Numbered from the stretch's first letter, positions 8,401 through 17,175 are shown. The stretch is 64,000 nt of DNA from Phycicoccus sp. Soil748 (GCF_001428025.1 NZ_LMSC01000012.1:16547-80546), one strand, 5' to 3'. Translations and numbers: made by a program. Notes: a model not told the origin generated them from the letters alone.

Positions 8401-9458
8401 CCCCATCCACGATGAAGGTGCTGTTGACCGGCGCTGCCGGGTTCATCGGCACGGCCACGGCTACGGCCCTGCGTGGAGTCGGTCACGAGGTAGTACCTGT
8501 GGACGCACTGGTTCCACAGGCCCATGCCCGTCCCGTGACCGAGCCTGAAGGCGTCCACGTCCTCGACGTGCGTCAGGCTCGCGACTGGTCGGGCCTTCTG
8601 AGCGGTGTCGACGTGGTGTGTCACCTTGCCGCCATGGTCGGTGCAGGGGTGACGGTATGCGACCTGCCGCTGTACGCCGCGCACAACGACCTCGGCACCG
8701 CCGCGCTGTTGGCGGCCATGTCCGAGTCGGGCGTGTCCCGGTTCGTGCAGGCGTCGTCGATGGTGGTGTACGGCGAGGGGCGTTACCGCTGTCCGGCACA
8801 CGGCGACCAGTCACCGGCCCCAAGACGCGTGGAGCACCTCGACGCCGGCCTGTTCGACAACGGCTGTCCCTTGTGCGGGCGCCTTCTGGGATGGGAGGCG
8901 GTGACCGAGGACGCCGTGCTCGACCCGCGCAGCAGCTACGCCTCGAGCAAGGTCGCGCAGGAGCACTATGCCGCAGCCTGGGCAAGGCAGGCCGGCGCCT
9001 CGGCGATCTCCCTGCGCTACCACAACGTGTACGGGCCCGGCATGCCCAGGGACACCCCGTACTCGGGGGTCGCGGCCATCTTCCGTTCGGCCATGGAGGC
9101 AGGTCGCGCCCCGCTCGTCTTCGAGGACGGTCTGCAGATGCGCGACTTCGTCCACGTCGAGGACGTGGCCCGGGCCAACGTTGCCGCGGTCGAGGCCGTG
9201 CTGGGCCGTCACCGGGGGAGCCACACGGCCTACAACGTGTGCTCCGGGCAACCAGTGACCATCCTCGACGTGGCACGCATGGTCACGGCCGCTGCACCCG
9301 GCTCCCCGCTGCCGGTCGTCTCCGGCGACTACCGGCTCGGCGACGTCCGGCACGTCGTCGCCTCGCCGGCGCGCGCCAGTGCCGAGCTCGGCTTCACCGC
9401 GCGGATCAGCCCCGAGATCGGGCTGGCCCGGTTCGCCCGCGACCCGTTGCGCGCGTAG
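8397..9458 (+). CDS. NAD-dependent sugar-nucleotide epimerase/dehydratase with a Cys/His insert
   Basis: A 353-residue extended-SDR enzyme with the Rossmann motif TGAAGFIG (11-18) and the catalytic YASSK (Tyr181, Lys185). Between the strand that normally carries the catalytic Ser/Thr (QASSMVVYG) and the active-site Tyr lies an insert (about 130-165) with Cys132, His135, Cys157 and Cys160, a likely zinc knuckle. I recall this arrangement from actinobacterial proteins annotated as dTDP-L-rhamnose 4-epimerase, but the substrate is not proven. The GTG at 8397 gives a GTGA overlap with the membrane transferase gene; the ATG at 8412 (MKVLLTG) is an equally plausible start. Confidence 0.85.
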   Translation: MTPSTMKVLLTGAAGFIGTATATALRGVGHEVVPVDALVPQAHARPVTEPEGVHVLDVRQARDWSGLLSGVDVVCHLAAMVGAGVTVCDLPLYAAHNDLGTAALLAAMSESGVSRFVQASSMVVYGEGRYRCPAHGDQSPAPRRVEHLDAGLFDNGCPLCGRLLGWEAVTEDAVLDPRSSYASSKVAQEHYAAAWARQAGASAISLRYHNVYGPGMPRDTPYSGVAAIFRSAMEAGRAPLVFEDGLQMRDFVHVEDVARANVAAVEAVLGRHRGSHTAYNVCSGQPVTILDVARMVTAAAPGSPLPVVSGDYRLGDVRHVVASPARASAELGFTARISPEIGLARFARDPLRA

Positions 9459-9658
9459 CGAGCTCGGCTGGCAGCCGTCGGTGCGAGACCCGAGTCGGGA
9501 CCTTCGGCTGTGACGATGTCGCAGGCCGCGACATACGGTGAAGGTGTCGGGGAATGAACGAGCCCCGGAGACACCGGGGTGGGCACTCGGCCAGTTGTGG
9601 CGGGGACACGGTGGCCTCGGCAGGGGGGATCCCTCATCCCCGTGGAAGGAACACTCCC

Positions 9659-10933
9659 ATGCGCAAGGTCCTGACATTCCTGTCGGCCTTCCTGCTCGGA
9701 CTGAGTGGCCTATCCATGGCACCCGTCGTGGCGATGGCTGACCCGAGCCCGATCGCGGGGCCGACGATCGGATACGCCGTAGGTGACGCCGTTCTCGGCA
9801 CCGGCGGGTCGGCTCAGCACCTGACCTTCTCGATGATCGACAGGAGCAGCGGAGACCGGGGCACGGTCTCGTATGCCAACGCTTCCGCTGCAGTCGCCTA
9901 TGACGCCAGCGTGATGGCCGTCCGGGCCACCAACACCGGAGCCCGCTTCGCCTACACGATCCCGTCCACGGCGCCCGCTTCGGTCGCCGGCCTGATCATC
10001 GTCTGGCAGGTCAAGGACAGCTCGCCTGACACCGCGGCCTTCTCGGTCGCCGCCACCCCGAGCCAGGCCCTGACCATGGTGGCCAGTGGCTTCACGCCGT
10101 CCAACGGCTACACCGTGAGCAACGGTGGGCTGGACACCAGGAGCACCGGCAGCACCGGGCTGCGGGGCTATGCCTTCGGCAACGGCGCCTTCGGCACCAG
10201 CCCCCGCCAGCACGTGGCGTTCGCGGTGTTGGACTACGGCCCGACGATGGACACCGGGGTCGCCTTCTACGCGAACCTCGACAGCTCGCTCCTCTATGAG
10301 GCTGCGACCCCTGTCGTTCGGGTCTCGTACGCCCAGGCACGGTTCGCCTACACCATCCCAGCCGGGTTCCCCGGGCTGAGTGGGCTGCCCCTGGCGTGGA
10401 AGGTCGCGAACGGCGCTCCTGACTCCGCAGGCTTCTCGGTCGCGACGTCGGCCACCGCCGCCGCCGCCATGGTGAACGCGGGCTTCACGCCCACGTACGC
10501 CTACCGCCTCACCGCGGGGGACATCACCGTCGTGCAGCTCTACCTGCTGCTCGGCCACGCCACTGGTGGCGTGTGGTTCGGTCCTGCCGGTGCCAGCCAG
10601 CAGATGACCTTCCAGGTCTCCGACTACGCATGGACCGCTGACCACGGTTACGTGTCGTACCGGAACCTCAGTGCCGCTGTCGCCTACCGGGCCTCGGTTC
10701 ACCGTGTCAGGGTCACACCACATGTGGCCTGGTTCGACTACGTGATCCCGTCCGGCTCGCTCAAGGGCACCGTCGTGGTCTGGAAGGTCGTCGACGTCCT
10801 CGGCGGCCCCGACCAGGTCGGATTCTCGGTCGCGTCGTCGCTCACGACGGCTGACTCGATGGTCCTGCACGGCTTCACGCCGACGAACCAGTACACCGTG
10901 ACGCACGGCAACCTGACCGTCCACATGCCATAG
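9659..10933 (+). CDS. secreted protein with three ~130-residue repeats
   Basis: A 424-residue product with a Sec signal peptide (basic n-region, hydrophobic core, AMA cleavage site after residue 27). The mature part consists of three homologous repeats at about 39-159, 171-291 and 297-421. Each contains a hydrophobic FS/FA/FQV core segment, a Y-T/V-IP motif (99, 231, 361), a VW/AWKV segment and a GFTP motif (144, 275, 405) followed by Y-x-V. The anchors recur every 130-132 residues. There are no cysteines, cell-wall anchor or catalytic motif. It looks like a beta-rich binding or structural surface protein. I do not recognise the repeat family. GGAAGGA precedes the ATG. Confidence 0.8.
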   Translation: MRKVLTFLSAFLLGLSGLSMAPVVAMADPSPIAGPTIGYAVGDAVLGTGGSAQHLTFSMIDRSSGDRGTVSYANASAAVAYDASVMAVRATNTGARFAYTIPSTAPASVAGLIIVWQVKDSSPDTAAFSVAATPSQALTMVASGFTPSNGYTVSNGGLDTRSTGSTGLRGYAFGNGAFGTSPRQHVAFAVLDYGPTMDTGVAFYANLDSSLLYEAATPVVRVSYAQARFAYTIPAGFPGLSGLPLAWKVANGAPDSAGFSVATSATAAAAMVNAGFTPTYAYRLTAGDITVVQLYLLLGHATGGVWFGPAGASQQMTFQVSDYAWTADHGYVSYRNLSAAVAYRASVHRVRVTPHVAWFDYVIPSGSLKGTVVVWKVVDVLGGPDQVGFSVASSLTTADSMVLHGFTPTNQYTVTHGNLTVHMP

Positions 10934-10958
10934 GACCCGAAGCTGCTTCGCTCACCAC

Positions 10959-10991
10959 GCTGCCCGTCCCGGCTCGACCGGGGCGGGCAGC
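10959..10991. terminator. hairpin between convergent genes
   Basis: A 14-bp stem (10959-10972 with 10978-10991, one G.U wobble in the + strand RNA) closes a 5-base loop, 25 bp after the stop of the repeat-protein gene and before the convergent DUF2182 gene. There is no T tract, as is common in high-GC actinobacteria. Confidence 0.6.
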
Positions 10992-11049
10992 ACCCTGTGT
11001 GCGTATGGCGCTCACGACCGGCGTGAGCGCCAGGCTCGGCGGGAGGCGC

Positions 11050-11853
11050 TCACATCGTCATGCCCGACGGTGTCGTCAGGCCGGGCAGCGCCTCGGGTGC
11101 CAACAGCAGGAGGAGACCGATCAACAGGAGCAGACCGGCGGTCGCCCAGGTCACCACAGCACGCCAGGGCAACAGCTTCTCGACGGCGACCAGCCCCGCC
11201 ACGAGCGCCATCCACGTCACGCTCATCACCCCGAGGGCGAACAGCGACGCCATCAACGCCCAGCAGCAGCCGACGCACCAGGCGCCGTTGCGCACACCCA
11301 TGCGAACCGCGCCCAACGACCCGTCCCGCCACGACCCCAGGAGGGCGCCGAGCGGAGTGCGGCAGTGGCCCAGGCACACGTCCTTGAGCGGTGTGACCTC
11401 GTAGACGGCTGCGGCAGCGAGCGTCACGCCGGCGATCGTGCGCCCGGCCCGGTCCCAGCTCAGGGCGTCGCCCAGGACGAGGCGGGCCATGGCCCCGATG
11501 CCGTAGGCCAGCAGCCCGGCGGCCGCCCATGCCAGCAGGTAGCCCCCGGCGAAGAGCCACGGCGAGACCGGCGACGCCGTCTTGGTCAGCCGCGCGTACA
11601 GCGCGATGGTGGGGGCCACCGAGGGCAGCATCATCGCGGCCATCATCACGACCCAGGTGCCGAGGAACCAGCCGAGGCTGCCCAGGCCGGACCAGGGACC
11701 GGCGTCCATGCCCTGCATGGCGTGGACGCTCCAGACCCAGCCGAGGGCCGCGACCAGGAACAGCGCCGCCACGAGCCCCAGCCGCACGCGGACGGCGGCG
11801 TAGGCGGGGGTGAGGGCCGACCTGCCGCCCTCCGGGGCAGCCACCGCACGCAT
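11050..11853 (-). CDS. DUF2182 predicted metal-binding integral membrane protein
   Basis: A 267-residue membrane protein with about six helices. It carries the DUF2182 hallmarks: an MMAAMMLPS helix, a loop with DVCLGHC, and GAWCVGCCWALM in a late helix, so Cys and Met residues are placed to bind a soft metal or a thiol partner. The family is only described as a predicted metal-binding membrane protein. The ATG at 11853 lies 5 bp after the stop of the DUF1326 gene, so the pair forms an operon. The two families commonly occur together. Confidence 0.85.
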   Translation of the reverse strand: MRAVAAPEGGRSALTPAYAAVRVRLGLVAALFLVAALGWVWSVHAMQGMDAGPWSGLGSLGWFLGTWVVMMAAMMLPSVAPTIALYARLTKTASPVSPWLFAGGYLLAWAAAGLLAYGIGAMARLVLGDALSWDRAGRTIAGVTLAAAAVYEVTPLKDVCLGHCRTPLGALLGSWRDGSLGAVRMGVRNGAWCVGCCWALMASLFALGVMSVTWMALVAGLVAVEKLLPWRAVVTWATAGLLLLIGLLLLLAPEALPGLTTPSGMTM

Positions 11854-11858
11854 CAGCG

Positions 11859-12461
11859 TCAGGCGGCCCAGGTGAACGACGAGGTCGACAGGCCGGTCCT
11901 GCCCTCGTAGGAGATGCCGAACGCGTTGATGCGCGTGTGCCTGGCCTCGGCCATGGTCAGGTCCGGCGCGACGGGGTGGAACATGCCCTGGAACCGGACC
12001 GGGACCCCGGTCTCCACGCCGAACGGGACGATGTCCTCGATCTCGAAGTCGATGGTGTCCCCGACCCGCACGCGGTGGAGCAGCCCGTCGTCGGTCACCT
12101 CGATGGCGGCGCGCTCCACGCCCACCACCTCGCCCACGAGCGGCGCGAGTGCCCCCATCGGACCGCCGAGAGACCCGCCGAACACGCCGACCAGCTTGTC
12201 GAACTGCTCGTCGCTGGCCCCGTCGTCGATGTAGACGCCCAAGCGCCAGTTGCCCTCGGTCATCACCTTCGGGGTGTCGGCGATCAGCGCGACCCTGCGA
12301 CCCGAGACGTCCGTCCCCTCGACCTGCCCCTCGCGGAGGTTGAACACCAGTGTGACCCGGCAGAAGTCGTAGGTGGCGCCGTGGTCGAAGGAGAGGTTGC
12401 ACGGGCACATCAGCTCGCACGAACAGGTCTCGACGTAGCTACCGGTCAGATTCCACGCCAT
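11859..12461 (-). CDS. DUF1326 domain protein
   Basis: A 200-residue soluble protein opening with a Cys-rich signature SYVETCSCELMCPCNLS (about residues 7-23) typical of DUF1326, followed by a mixed alpha/beta domain. The function is unknown; the CxCxxxCxC pattern suggests metal binding or redox, in line with its membrane partner DUF2182 encoded 5 bp downstream. I chose the ATG at 12461 because homologues begin close to MAWNLTGSY, and a GGAGG lies 13 bases upstream. An in-frame ATG four codons earlier is too close to that site. Confidence 0.85.
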   Translation of the reverse strand: MAWNLTGSYVETCSCELMCPCNLSFDHGATYDFCRVTLVFNLREGQVEGTDVSGRRVALIADTPKVMTEGNWRLGVYIDDGASDEQFDKLVGVFGGSLGGPMGALAPLVGEVVGVERAAIEVTDDGLLHRVRVGDTIDFEIEDIVPFGVETGVPVRFQGMFHPVAPDLTMAEARHTRINAFGISYEGRTGLSTSSFTWAA

Positions 12462-12529
12462 GGCGCACCCCATTCCTCCGACCATCCAGTCTCGTCAGGG
12501 TCGACCGAGCCGTCAATGGATCGGGAGCA

Positions 12530-13795
12530 TCAGTGCCGCAGAACGGTCGACAGCGCCTCGAGGACGATGTCCACCTCGGCCTCGCCGACCACGAGCGGCG
12601 GCGCCAGGCGGATCGTGGAGCCGTGGGTGTCCTTGACCAGGACGCCCTGCTCGAGGAGCCGGTAGGACGCCTCGCGCCCACTCATCATCCGTGGGTCGAT
12701 GTCGACGCCGGCCCACAGCCCGCGGCACCGGACCGCGGCCACACCATGGCCGAGCAGCGCCTCCAGGCCGGCGTGCAGCGCCACGCCGAGCGTACGCGCC
12801 CGCTCCTGGTACTCGCCGGTGGCGAGGAGACCCACCACGGCCTGGCCGACGGCCGCGGCGAGGGGGTTGCCGCCGAACGTGGACCCGTGGCTGCCCGGGG
12901 TGAACACGCCGAGCACGTCGCGGTCGGCGACGACGGCCGACACGGGGAGGATCCCGCCGCCGAGGGCCTTGCCCAGCACGTAGACGTCCGGGACGACACC
13001 CTCGAGGTCGCAGGCGAAGGTGGCTCCTGCGCGGCCGAGCCCCGACTGGATCTCGTCGGCGACCATGAGCACGTTGCGGCGCCGCGTCAGCTCGCGCACG
13101 TCACGCAGCCAGCCGTCCGGCGGGATGATGACGCCGGCCTCGCCCTGGATCGGCTCCAGCAGCACCGCCACGGTCTCGTCGGTCACCGCCGCCTCGAGCG
13201 CCGCGATGTCGCCGAACGGCACCAGGTCGAAGCCCGGGGTGTAGGGACCGTAGTGCTCCCGGGCCAGGGGGTCGTCGGAGAAGCCGACGATCGTGGTCGT
13301 GCGGCCGTGGAAGTTGCCACGCATGACGATGATCCGCGCCCGGCCGTCCGGGACGCCCTTGACCTCGTAGCCCCACCGCCGAGCAGCCTTGATCGCCGTC
13401 TCGACGGCCTCGGCCCCGGTGTTCATGGGCAGGACGAGGTCCTTGCCCGCGAGTGTGGCGAGGTCGCGGCAGAACACTCCGAGCCGGTCGCTGTGGAATG
13501 CCCGGCTGGTCAGGGTGAGGCGCTCGAGCTGGGCCCTCGCGGCGGCGACGAGCGCCGGGTGCCGGTGGCCGAAGTTCAGGGCCGAGTAGCCGGCGAGGGC
13601 ATCGAGGTAGCGACGCCCCTCCACGTCGGTGACCCACGCGCCCTCGCCGTGCGCGATGACCACCGGCAGCGGGCCGTAGTTGCTGGCCACCCACTCGTGC
13701 TCCATCGAGATGAGCGCGTGCGTGGGGGAGCCGCTGGCGCCAGGTCGTGTCGGCGCGCCACTCCCGGTCCCGGTGCGTGCCGCGGTGTCGCTCAC
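12530..13795 (-). CDS. rocD: ornithine aminotransferase-like class III PLP aminotransferase
   Basis: A 421-residue class III aminotransferase. Visible are the NTGAEAVETAIK segment, GNFHGRT, the EPIQGEAG strand, the cofactor-binding Asp in ADEIQSGLGR, and the Schiff-base Lys in VLGKALGGG, followed by GSHGSTFGGNPLA. These match ornithine delta-aminotransferase, which converts ornithine plus 2-oxoglutarate to glutamate semialdehyde; related acetylornithine or other omega-amino acid transaminases cannot be excluded. The start is placed at GTG 13795 (VSDTAARTG), although a GGAGG directly abuts it. It is divergent from the GTPase gene at 13895. Confidence 0.85.
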   Translation of the reverse strand: MSDTAARTGTGSGAPTRPGASGSPTHALISMEHEWVASNYGPLPVVIAHGEGAWVTDVEGRRYLDALAGYSALNFGHRHPALVAAARAQLERLTLTSRAFHSDRLGVFCRDLATLAGKDLVLPMNTGAEAVETAIKAARRWGYEVKGVPDGRARIIVMRGNFHGRTTTIVGFSDDPLAREHYGPYTPGFDLVPFGDIAALEAAVTDETVAVLLEPIQGEAGVIIPPDGWLRDVRELTRRRNVLMVADEIQSGLGRAGATFACDLEGVVPDVYVLGKALGGGILPVSAVVADRDVLGVFTPGSHGSTFGGNPLAAAVGQAVVGLLATGEYQERARTLGVALHAGLEALLGHGVAAVRCRGLWAGVDIDPRMMSGREASYRLLEQGVLVKDTHGSTIRLAPPLVVGEAEVDIVLEALSTVLRH

Positions 13796-13894
13796 CCTCC
13801 GATCGTGCCACCGACGAGGCGACCACGGGACCCCCCTCGGGGGTAGTCCTCGTGCTGGTGCCCACGCGGCCTCCCGGGTGGGAGAGTCGGCGCC

Positions 13895-15280
13895 ATGACG
13901 GCCAGCCCGACCCCGCGTACGCGCGTCGTCATCCTCGGCGCGGCCGGACGTGACTTCCACGACTTCAACGTCGTCTTCCGCGACGACCCGGGCCACGAGG
14001 TCGTGGCCTTCACCGCGACGCAGATCCCCGACATCGACGGCCGGCGCTACCCGGCCGAGCTCGCGGGTTCCCTGTACCCACAGGGCATCCCGATCGTCGC
14101 CGAGTCCGAGCTCGGCGACCTGGTGCGACGGCAGGCTGTCGACGTCGTGGTCTTCGCCTACTCCGACGTCCGGCACGAGCGCGTCATGCACCTCGCCTCC
14201 CAGTGCATCGCGGCGGGGGCCGACTTCCGGCTCCACGGCGCCCGACGCACGATGCTGCGCAGCACCAAGCCGGTCGTCGCCGTGACGGCGGTGCGCACCG
14301 GGGTGGGCAAGAGCCAGACCACGCGCTACCTGGCGCGGCTGCTGCGCGACCGTGGACTGCGCGTGGTGGCGGTGCGCCACCCCATGCCCTACGGCGACCT
14401 CGTCGCGCAGGCCTGCCAGCGCTACGCCTCGTACGACGACCTCGACCGGTACGACTGCACGATCGAGGAGCGCGAGGAGTACGAGCCGCACCTCGACGCC
14501 GGTGGCGTCGTCTATGCCGGGGTCGACTACGAACGCATCCTGCGCCAGGCCGAGCAGGAGGCGGACGTCGTGCTCTGGGACGGGGGCAACAACGACCTGC
14601 CCTTCTACGCGCCGGACCTGCACCTCGTGCTGGCCGACCCGCTGCGACCCGGTGACGAGGCGGCGTACCACCCGGGCGAGGCGAACGTCCGGATGGCCGA
14701 CGTCGTGGTCGTCGCGAAGTGCGACTCCGCACGGCCCGAGGACATCGAGGCGGTCGAGTCGTCGGTGCGGGCCCTCAACCCCGACGCGACCGTCCTGCGG
14801 GCGGACAGCCCCGTGACCGTGGACGACGAGGCCGCCGTCCGTGGGCGGCGCGTCCTGGTCGTCGAGGACGGGCCCACCCTCACCCACGGGTCCATGACGT
14901 ACGGCGCGGGTGTCGTCGGCGCCCGCGCTGCCGGGGCGGCCGAGGTCGTCGACCCGTCGCCGTACGCGGTGGGCTCCATCGCAGACACGTACGCGAGGTA
15001 CCCGAACGCGCGCGCGGTCCTGCCGGCCATGGGGTACGGCGCGGCCCAGGTGCGCGACCTCGAGGCGACCATCAGCGCGGCGGTCGAGGCGGGTGCCTGC
15101 GACGCCGTGGTGAGCGGCACGCCGATCGACCTGACGCGGGTGCTGTCGGTGCCGGTGCCGCTGGTGCGCGCCCGCTACGAGCTGCGGGAGCAGGTTGCGG
15201 GAGGGCTGGCGGCGCTCCTGCAGGAGGCCATCGGGGACACCGTGCCTGGCGTCCCGGTCCCCGGTGCGGAGAGGTCCTGA
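13895..15280 (+). CDS. cyclic 2,3-diphosphoglycerate synthetase-like P-loop protein
   Basis: A 461-residue protein. An N-terminal Rossmann-like domain (RVVILGAAGRDFHDF) is followed by a P-loop TGVGKSQTT (about 135-143) in the middle, as in bacterial homologues of archaeal cyclic 2,3-DPG synthetase. The archaeal enzyme makes cyclic 2,3-diphosphoglycerate with ATP. The role of bacterial members is unsettled, and they often sit near arginine/ornithine catabolism genes, here the ornithine aminotransferase across a 99-bp divergent gap. PPK2 follows 5 bp after the stop, so a joint role in phosphate or energy metabolism is plausible. Confidence 0.75.
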   Translation: MTASPTPRTRVVILGAAGRDFHDFNVVFRDDPGHEVVAFTATQIPDIDGRRYPAELAGSLYPQGIPIVAESELGDLVRRQAVDVVVFAYSDVRHERVMHLASQCIAAGADFRLHGARRTMLRSTKPVVAVTAVRTGVGKSQTTRYLARLLRDRGLRVVAVRHPMPYGDLVAQACQRYASYDDLDRYDCTIEEREEYEPHLDAGGVVYAGVDYERILRQAEQEADVVLWDGGNNDLPFYAPDLHLVLADPLRPGDEAAYHPGEANVRMADVVVVAKCDSARPEDIEAVESSVRALNPDATVLRADSPVTVDDEAAVRGRRVLVVEDGPTLTHGSMTYGAGVVGARAAGAAEVVDPSPYAVGSIADTYARYPNARAVLPAMGYGAAQVRDLEATISAAVEAGACDAVVSGTPIDLTRVLSVPVPLVRARYELREQVAGGLAALLQEAIGDTVPGVPVPGAERS

Positions 15281-15285
15281 GCGGG

Positions 15286-16098
15286 ATGGCGAAGGACGAG
15301 GCTTCGACGCGGTCGTTGCCCGTCAAGGTCTACGAGGCCGAGCTGTTCCGCCTCCAGGCCGAGCTGGTCAAGGTGCAGGAGTGGGTCAAGGCAGAGAAGC
15401 AGCGGGTCGTGGTGGTCTTCGAGGGGCGCGACGCGGCGGGCAAGGGCGGCACGATCCAGCGGATCACCGAGTACCTCAGCCCCCGCAACGTGCGGATCGT
15501 GGCGCTGCCGACGCCGACGGAGCGCGAGCGGACGCAGTGGTACTTCCAGCGCTACGTCGAGCACCTGCCAGCCGCCGGCGAGATCGTCCTGTTCGACCGG
15601 TCCTGGTACAACCGCGCCGGGGTGGAGCGGGTCATGGGGTTCTGCACGCCGTACGAGTACCGGCGGTTCCTGCACCAGTGCCCGATCTTCGAACGGCTGA
15701 TCGTCGAGGATGGGATCCTCCTGCGCAAGTACTGGTTTTCCGTCAGCGACTCCGAGCAGCAGCGGCGGTTCACCTCGCGCCTGCGGGACCCGATGCGCCA
15801 GTGGAAGCTCTCGACCATGGACCTGGAGTCCATCACCCGGTGGGAGGACTACTCGCGCGCCAAGGACGAGATGATGGTGCACACGGACATCCCCGAGGCC
15901 CCGTGGTACGTCGTGGAGTCCGACTCCAAGAAGCGCGCGCGGCTCAACATGATGGCGCACCTGCTGTCCACGATCCCGTACGTCGAGGTGCCGTCCCCGG
16001 TGCTGAGGATGCCTGAGCGCCCCGAGCCCAAGGGGTACGAGCGGCCTCCGCGGGAGCAGACGACGTACGTGCCCGACCACAGCGCCACCCTGGGCTGA
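15286..16098 (+). CDS. ppk2: polyphosphate kinase 2
   Basis: A 270-residue PPK2-family protein. It has the Walker A FEGRDAAGKGGT (45-56), the paired Walker B/lid LFDRSWYNRAGVERVMG (102-118) and the PPK2-typical QRRFxxR segment. It transfers phosphate between polyphosphate and nucleotides; the class (NDP or NMP phosphorylating) cannot be decided by eye. The length fits the one-domain class. The ATG at 15286 is preceded by GGAGAGG within the end of the upstream GTPase gene, so they form a two-gene operon. Confidence 0.93.
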   Translation: MAKDEASTRSLPVKVYEAELFRLQAELVKVQEWVKAEKQRVVVVFEGRDAAGKGGTIQRITEYLSPRNVRIVALPTPTERERTQWYFQRYVEHLPAAGEIVLFDRSWYNRAGVERVMGFCTPYEYRRFLHQCPIFERLIVEDGILLRKYWFSVSDSEQQRRFTSRLRDPMRQWKLSTMDLESITRWEDYSRAKDEMMVHTDIPEAPWYVVESDSKKRARLNMMAHLLSTIPYVEVPSPVLRMPERPEPKGYERPPREQTTYVPDHSATLG

Positions 16099-16116
16099 CC
16101 CGCCGTCCGGGCGGGT
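16098..16116 (+). terminator. possible short hairpin at the end of the ppk2 operon
   Basis: A perfect 7-bp stem (16098-16104 with 16110-16116) with a 5-base loop begins at the last base of the ppk2 stop codon. There is no T tract, so this is only a weak terminator candidate. Confidence 0.35.
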
Positions 16117-16229
16117 ACCCGGTCAGAAGAGGGCGGGCGCGTCGCGCGCCGCCGTGTAGGCCGCCCCGAGGACCGGGCCACGATGGAGAGGCTCTTCCTC
16201 ACGCTGGCCTGAGCGTGGAGGATGCGTCC

Positions 16230-16598
16230 ATGGACGAGAGGGGCGGCAGCGGCCGGCTGACCGGCTCGGACGTCCTAGCCCACTGCCTCGCCAAGCCCGG
16301 CGCCTGGCGCGACGAGCCCTGGGAGGGTGACGTCGTCGTCAAGGTGGCCGACAAGATCTTCGCCTTCGCCTCGGAGTCATCCCGTTCCGTGGGGCTCAAG
16401 TGCGCGCCCACCAGGATCGAGGCAGACGAGTGGCTTCGGCAATTCCCCGACGACGCCCGCACGATGCCCTACATCGGCCGTTCGGGCTGGAACACCCTCG
16501 ACCTCGGCGGCGCCATACCCGACCGCGACCTGTTGGCTGCGGTTGACGAGTCCTACCGGCTGGTCGTCAGCAAGCTGCCGAGGTCGCGACGGCCTTGA
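16230..16598 (+). CDS. MmcQ/YjbR family protein
   Basis: A 122-residue protein of the MmcQ/YjbR (CyaY-like fold) family: LAKPGAWRDEPWEGDVVVKVADKIFAF near the N-terminus, the KCAPTRIEADEWLRQF middle and NTLDLGG followed by DESYRLVVSKLP at the end are typical. The biochemical role is unknown; members are proposed DNA-binding or small-ligand proteins. The ATG at 16230 has GGAGG nine bases upstream and is preferred to the in-frame GTG five codons earlier. It stands alone between ppk2 and the VOC genes. Confidence 0.85.
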   Translation: MDERGGSGRLTGSDVLAHCLAKPGAWRDEPWEGDVVVKVADKIFAFASESSRSVGLKCAPTRIEADEWLRQFPDDARTMPYIGRSGWNTLDLGGAIPDRDLLAAVDESYRLVVSKLPRSRRP

Positions 16599-16747
16599 CC
16601 GGGGCCGTGAGTGCGACGTCAGTGGGTGGGTACGACTGAACCGACGGTGGGCGCGAGCCCTGCGGAGCTCTCCCGTTGCGAGGTGTCTGGTGGGGAGCTC
16701 ACGGTGGGGCGTAGCGTCGGCCACCCGGTCATAGGGAGGGTATCATC

Positions 16748-17173
16748 ATGGCGAACCTCGTCGTCCACTTCGAGATCCACGCGTCCGAACCGCAGGTGCT
16801 CATCGACTTCTACTCCCGCCTGCTCGGGTGGACGTTCACGCAGTTCGGTGACATGCCCTACTGGGCGATCGACACCGGCGAGGGAGCAGCCACGGTGGAC
16901 GCGCCCGGCCAGGGGATCAACGGCGGCCTCACCCAGCGGAGAGGGCCGCGGCCGGAGCCGGGGGCGCCCGTCAACGGCTGCAACGTCGTGGTGGGCGTCG
17001 ACGGAGACGTCGACGAGGTGTTCCGCACGGGACTCGAGCTGGGCGCCGCCGAGGCCCTCCCACTGTCCGACATGCAGGGCATCGGCCGTGTGGGCTACCT
17101 GCTCGACCCCGACGGGAACGTCCTCGGGCTGATCTCACCCGTGCTCTCCGACGGCACGAACGCGATGGGGTAG
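16748..17173 (+). CDS. VOC (glyoxalase-fold) family protein
   Basis: A 141-residue vicinal-oxygen-chelate protein with two beta-alpha-beta-beta-beta units. It begins MANLVVHFEIHASEP and ends with the characteristic YLLDPDGNVLGL strand. His8, Glu10 and the late Asp/Asn cluster could form the usual metal site, but no specific reaction is indicated. A GGGAGG lies 9 bases before the ATG. A second VOC gene starts two bases after its stop, so the two are co-transcribed and may be an ancient duplication. Confidence 0.85.
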   Translation: MANLVVHFEIHASEPQVLIDFYSRLLGWTFTQFGDMPYWAIDTGEGAATVDAPGQGINGGLTQRRGPRPEPGAPVNGCNVVVGVDGDVDEVFRTGLELGAAEALPLSDMQGIGRVGYLLDPDGNVLGLISPVLSDGTNAMG

Positions 17174-17175
17174 GC

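Noticed and set aside
9497-9510. GGGACCTTCGGCTG as a DosR box before the repeat-protein gene
   Set aside because: The right half-site matches only three of five bases; too weak in G/C-rich DNA.
13821-13850. C-run/G-run inverted repeat between the aminotransferase and GTPase genes
   Set aside because: The loop would be only two bases, so it cannot fold well as a hairpin; probably part of an ordinary divergent promoter region.
13796-14887. Minus-strand extension upstream of the aminotransferase giving a 785-residue product
   Set aside because: The extension is antisense to the GTPase gene and contains no domain; the conserved aminotransferase starts near 13795.
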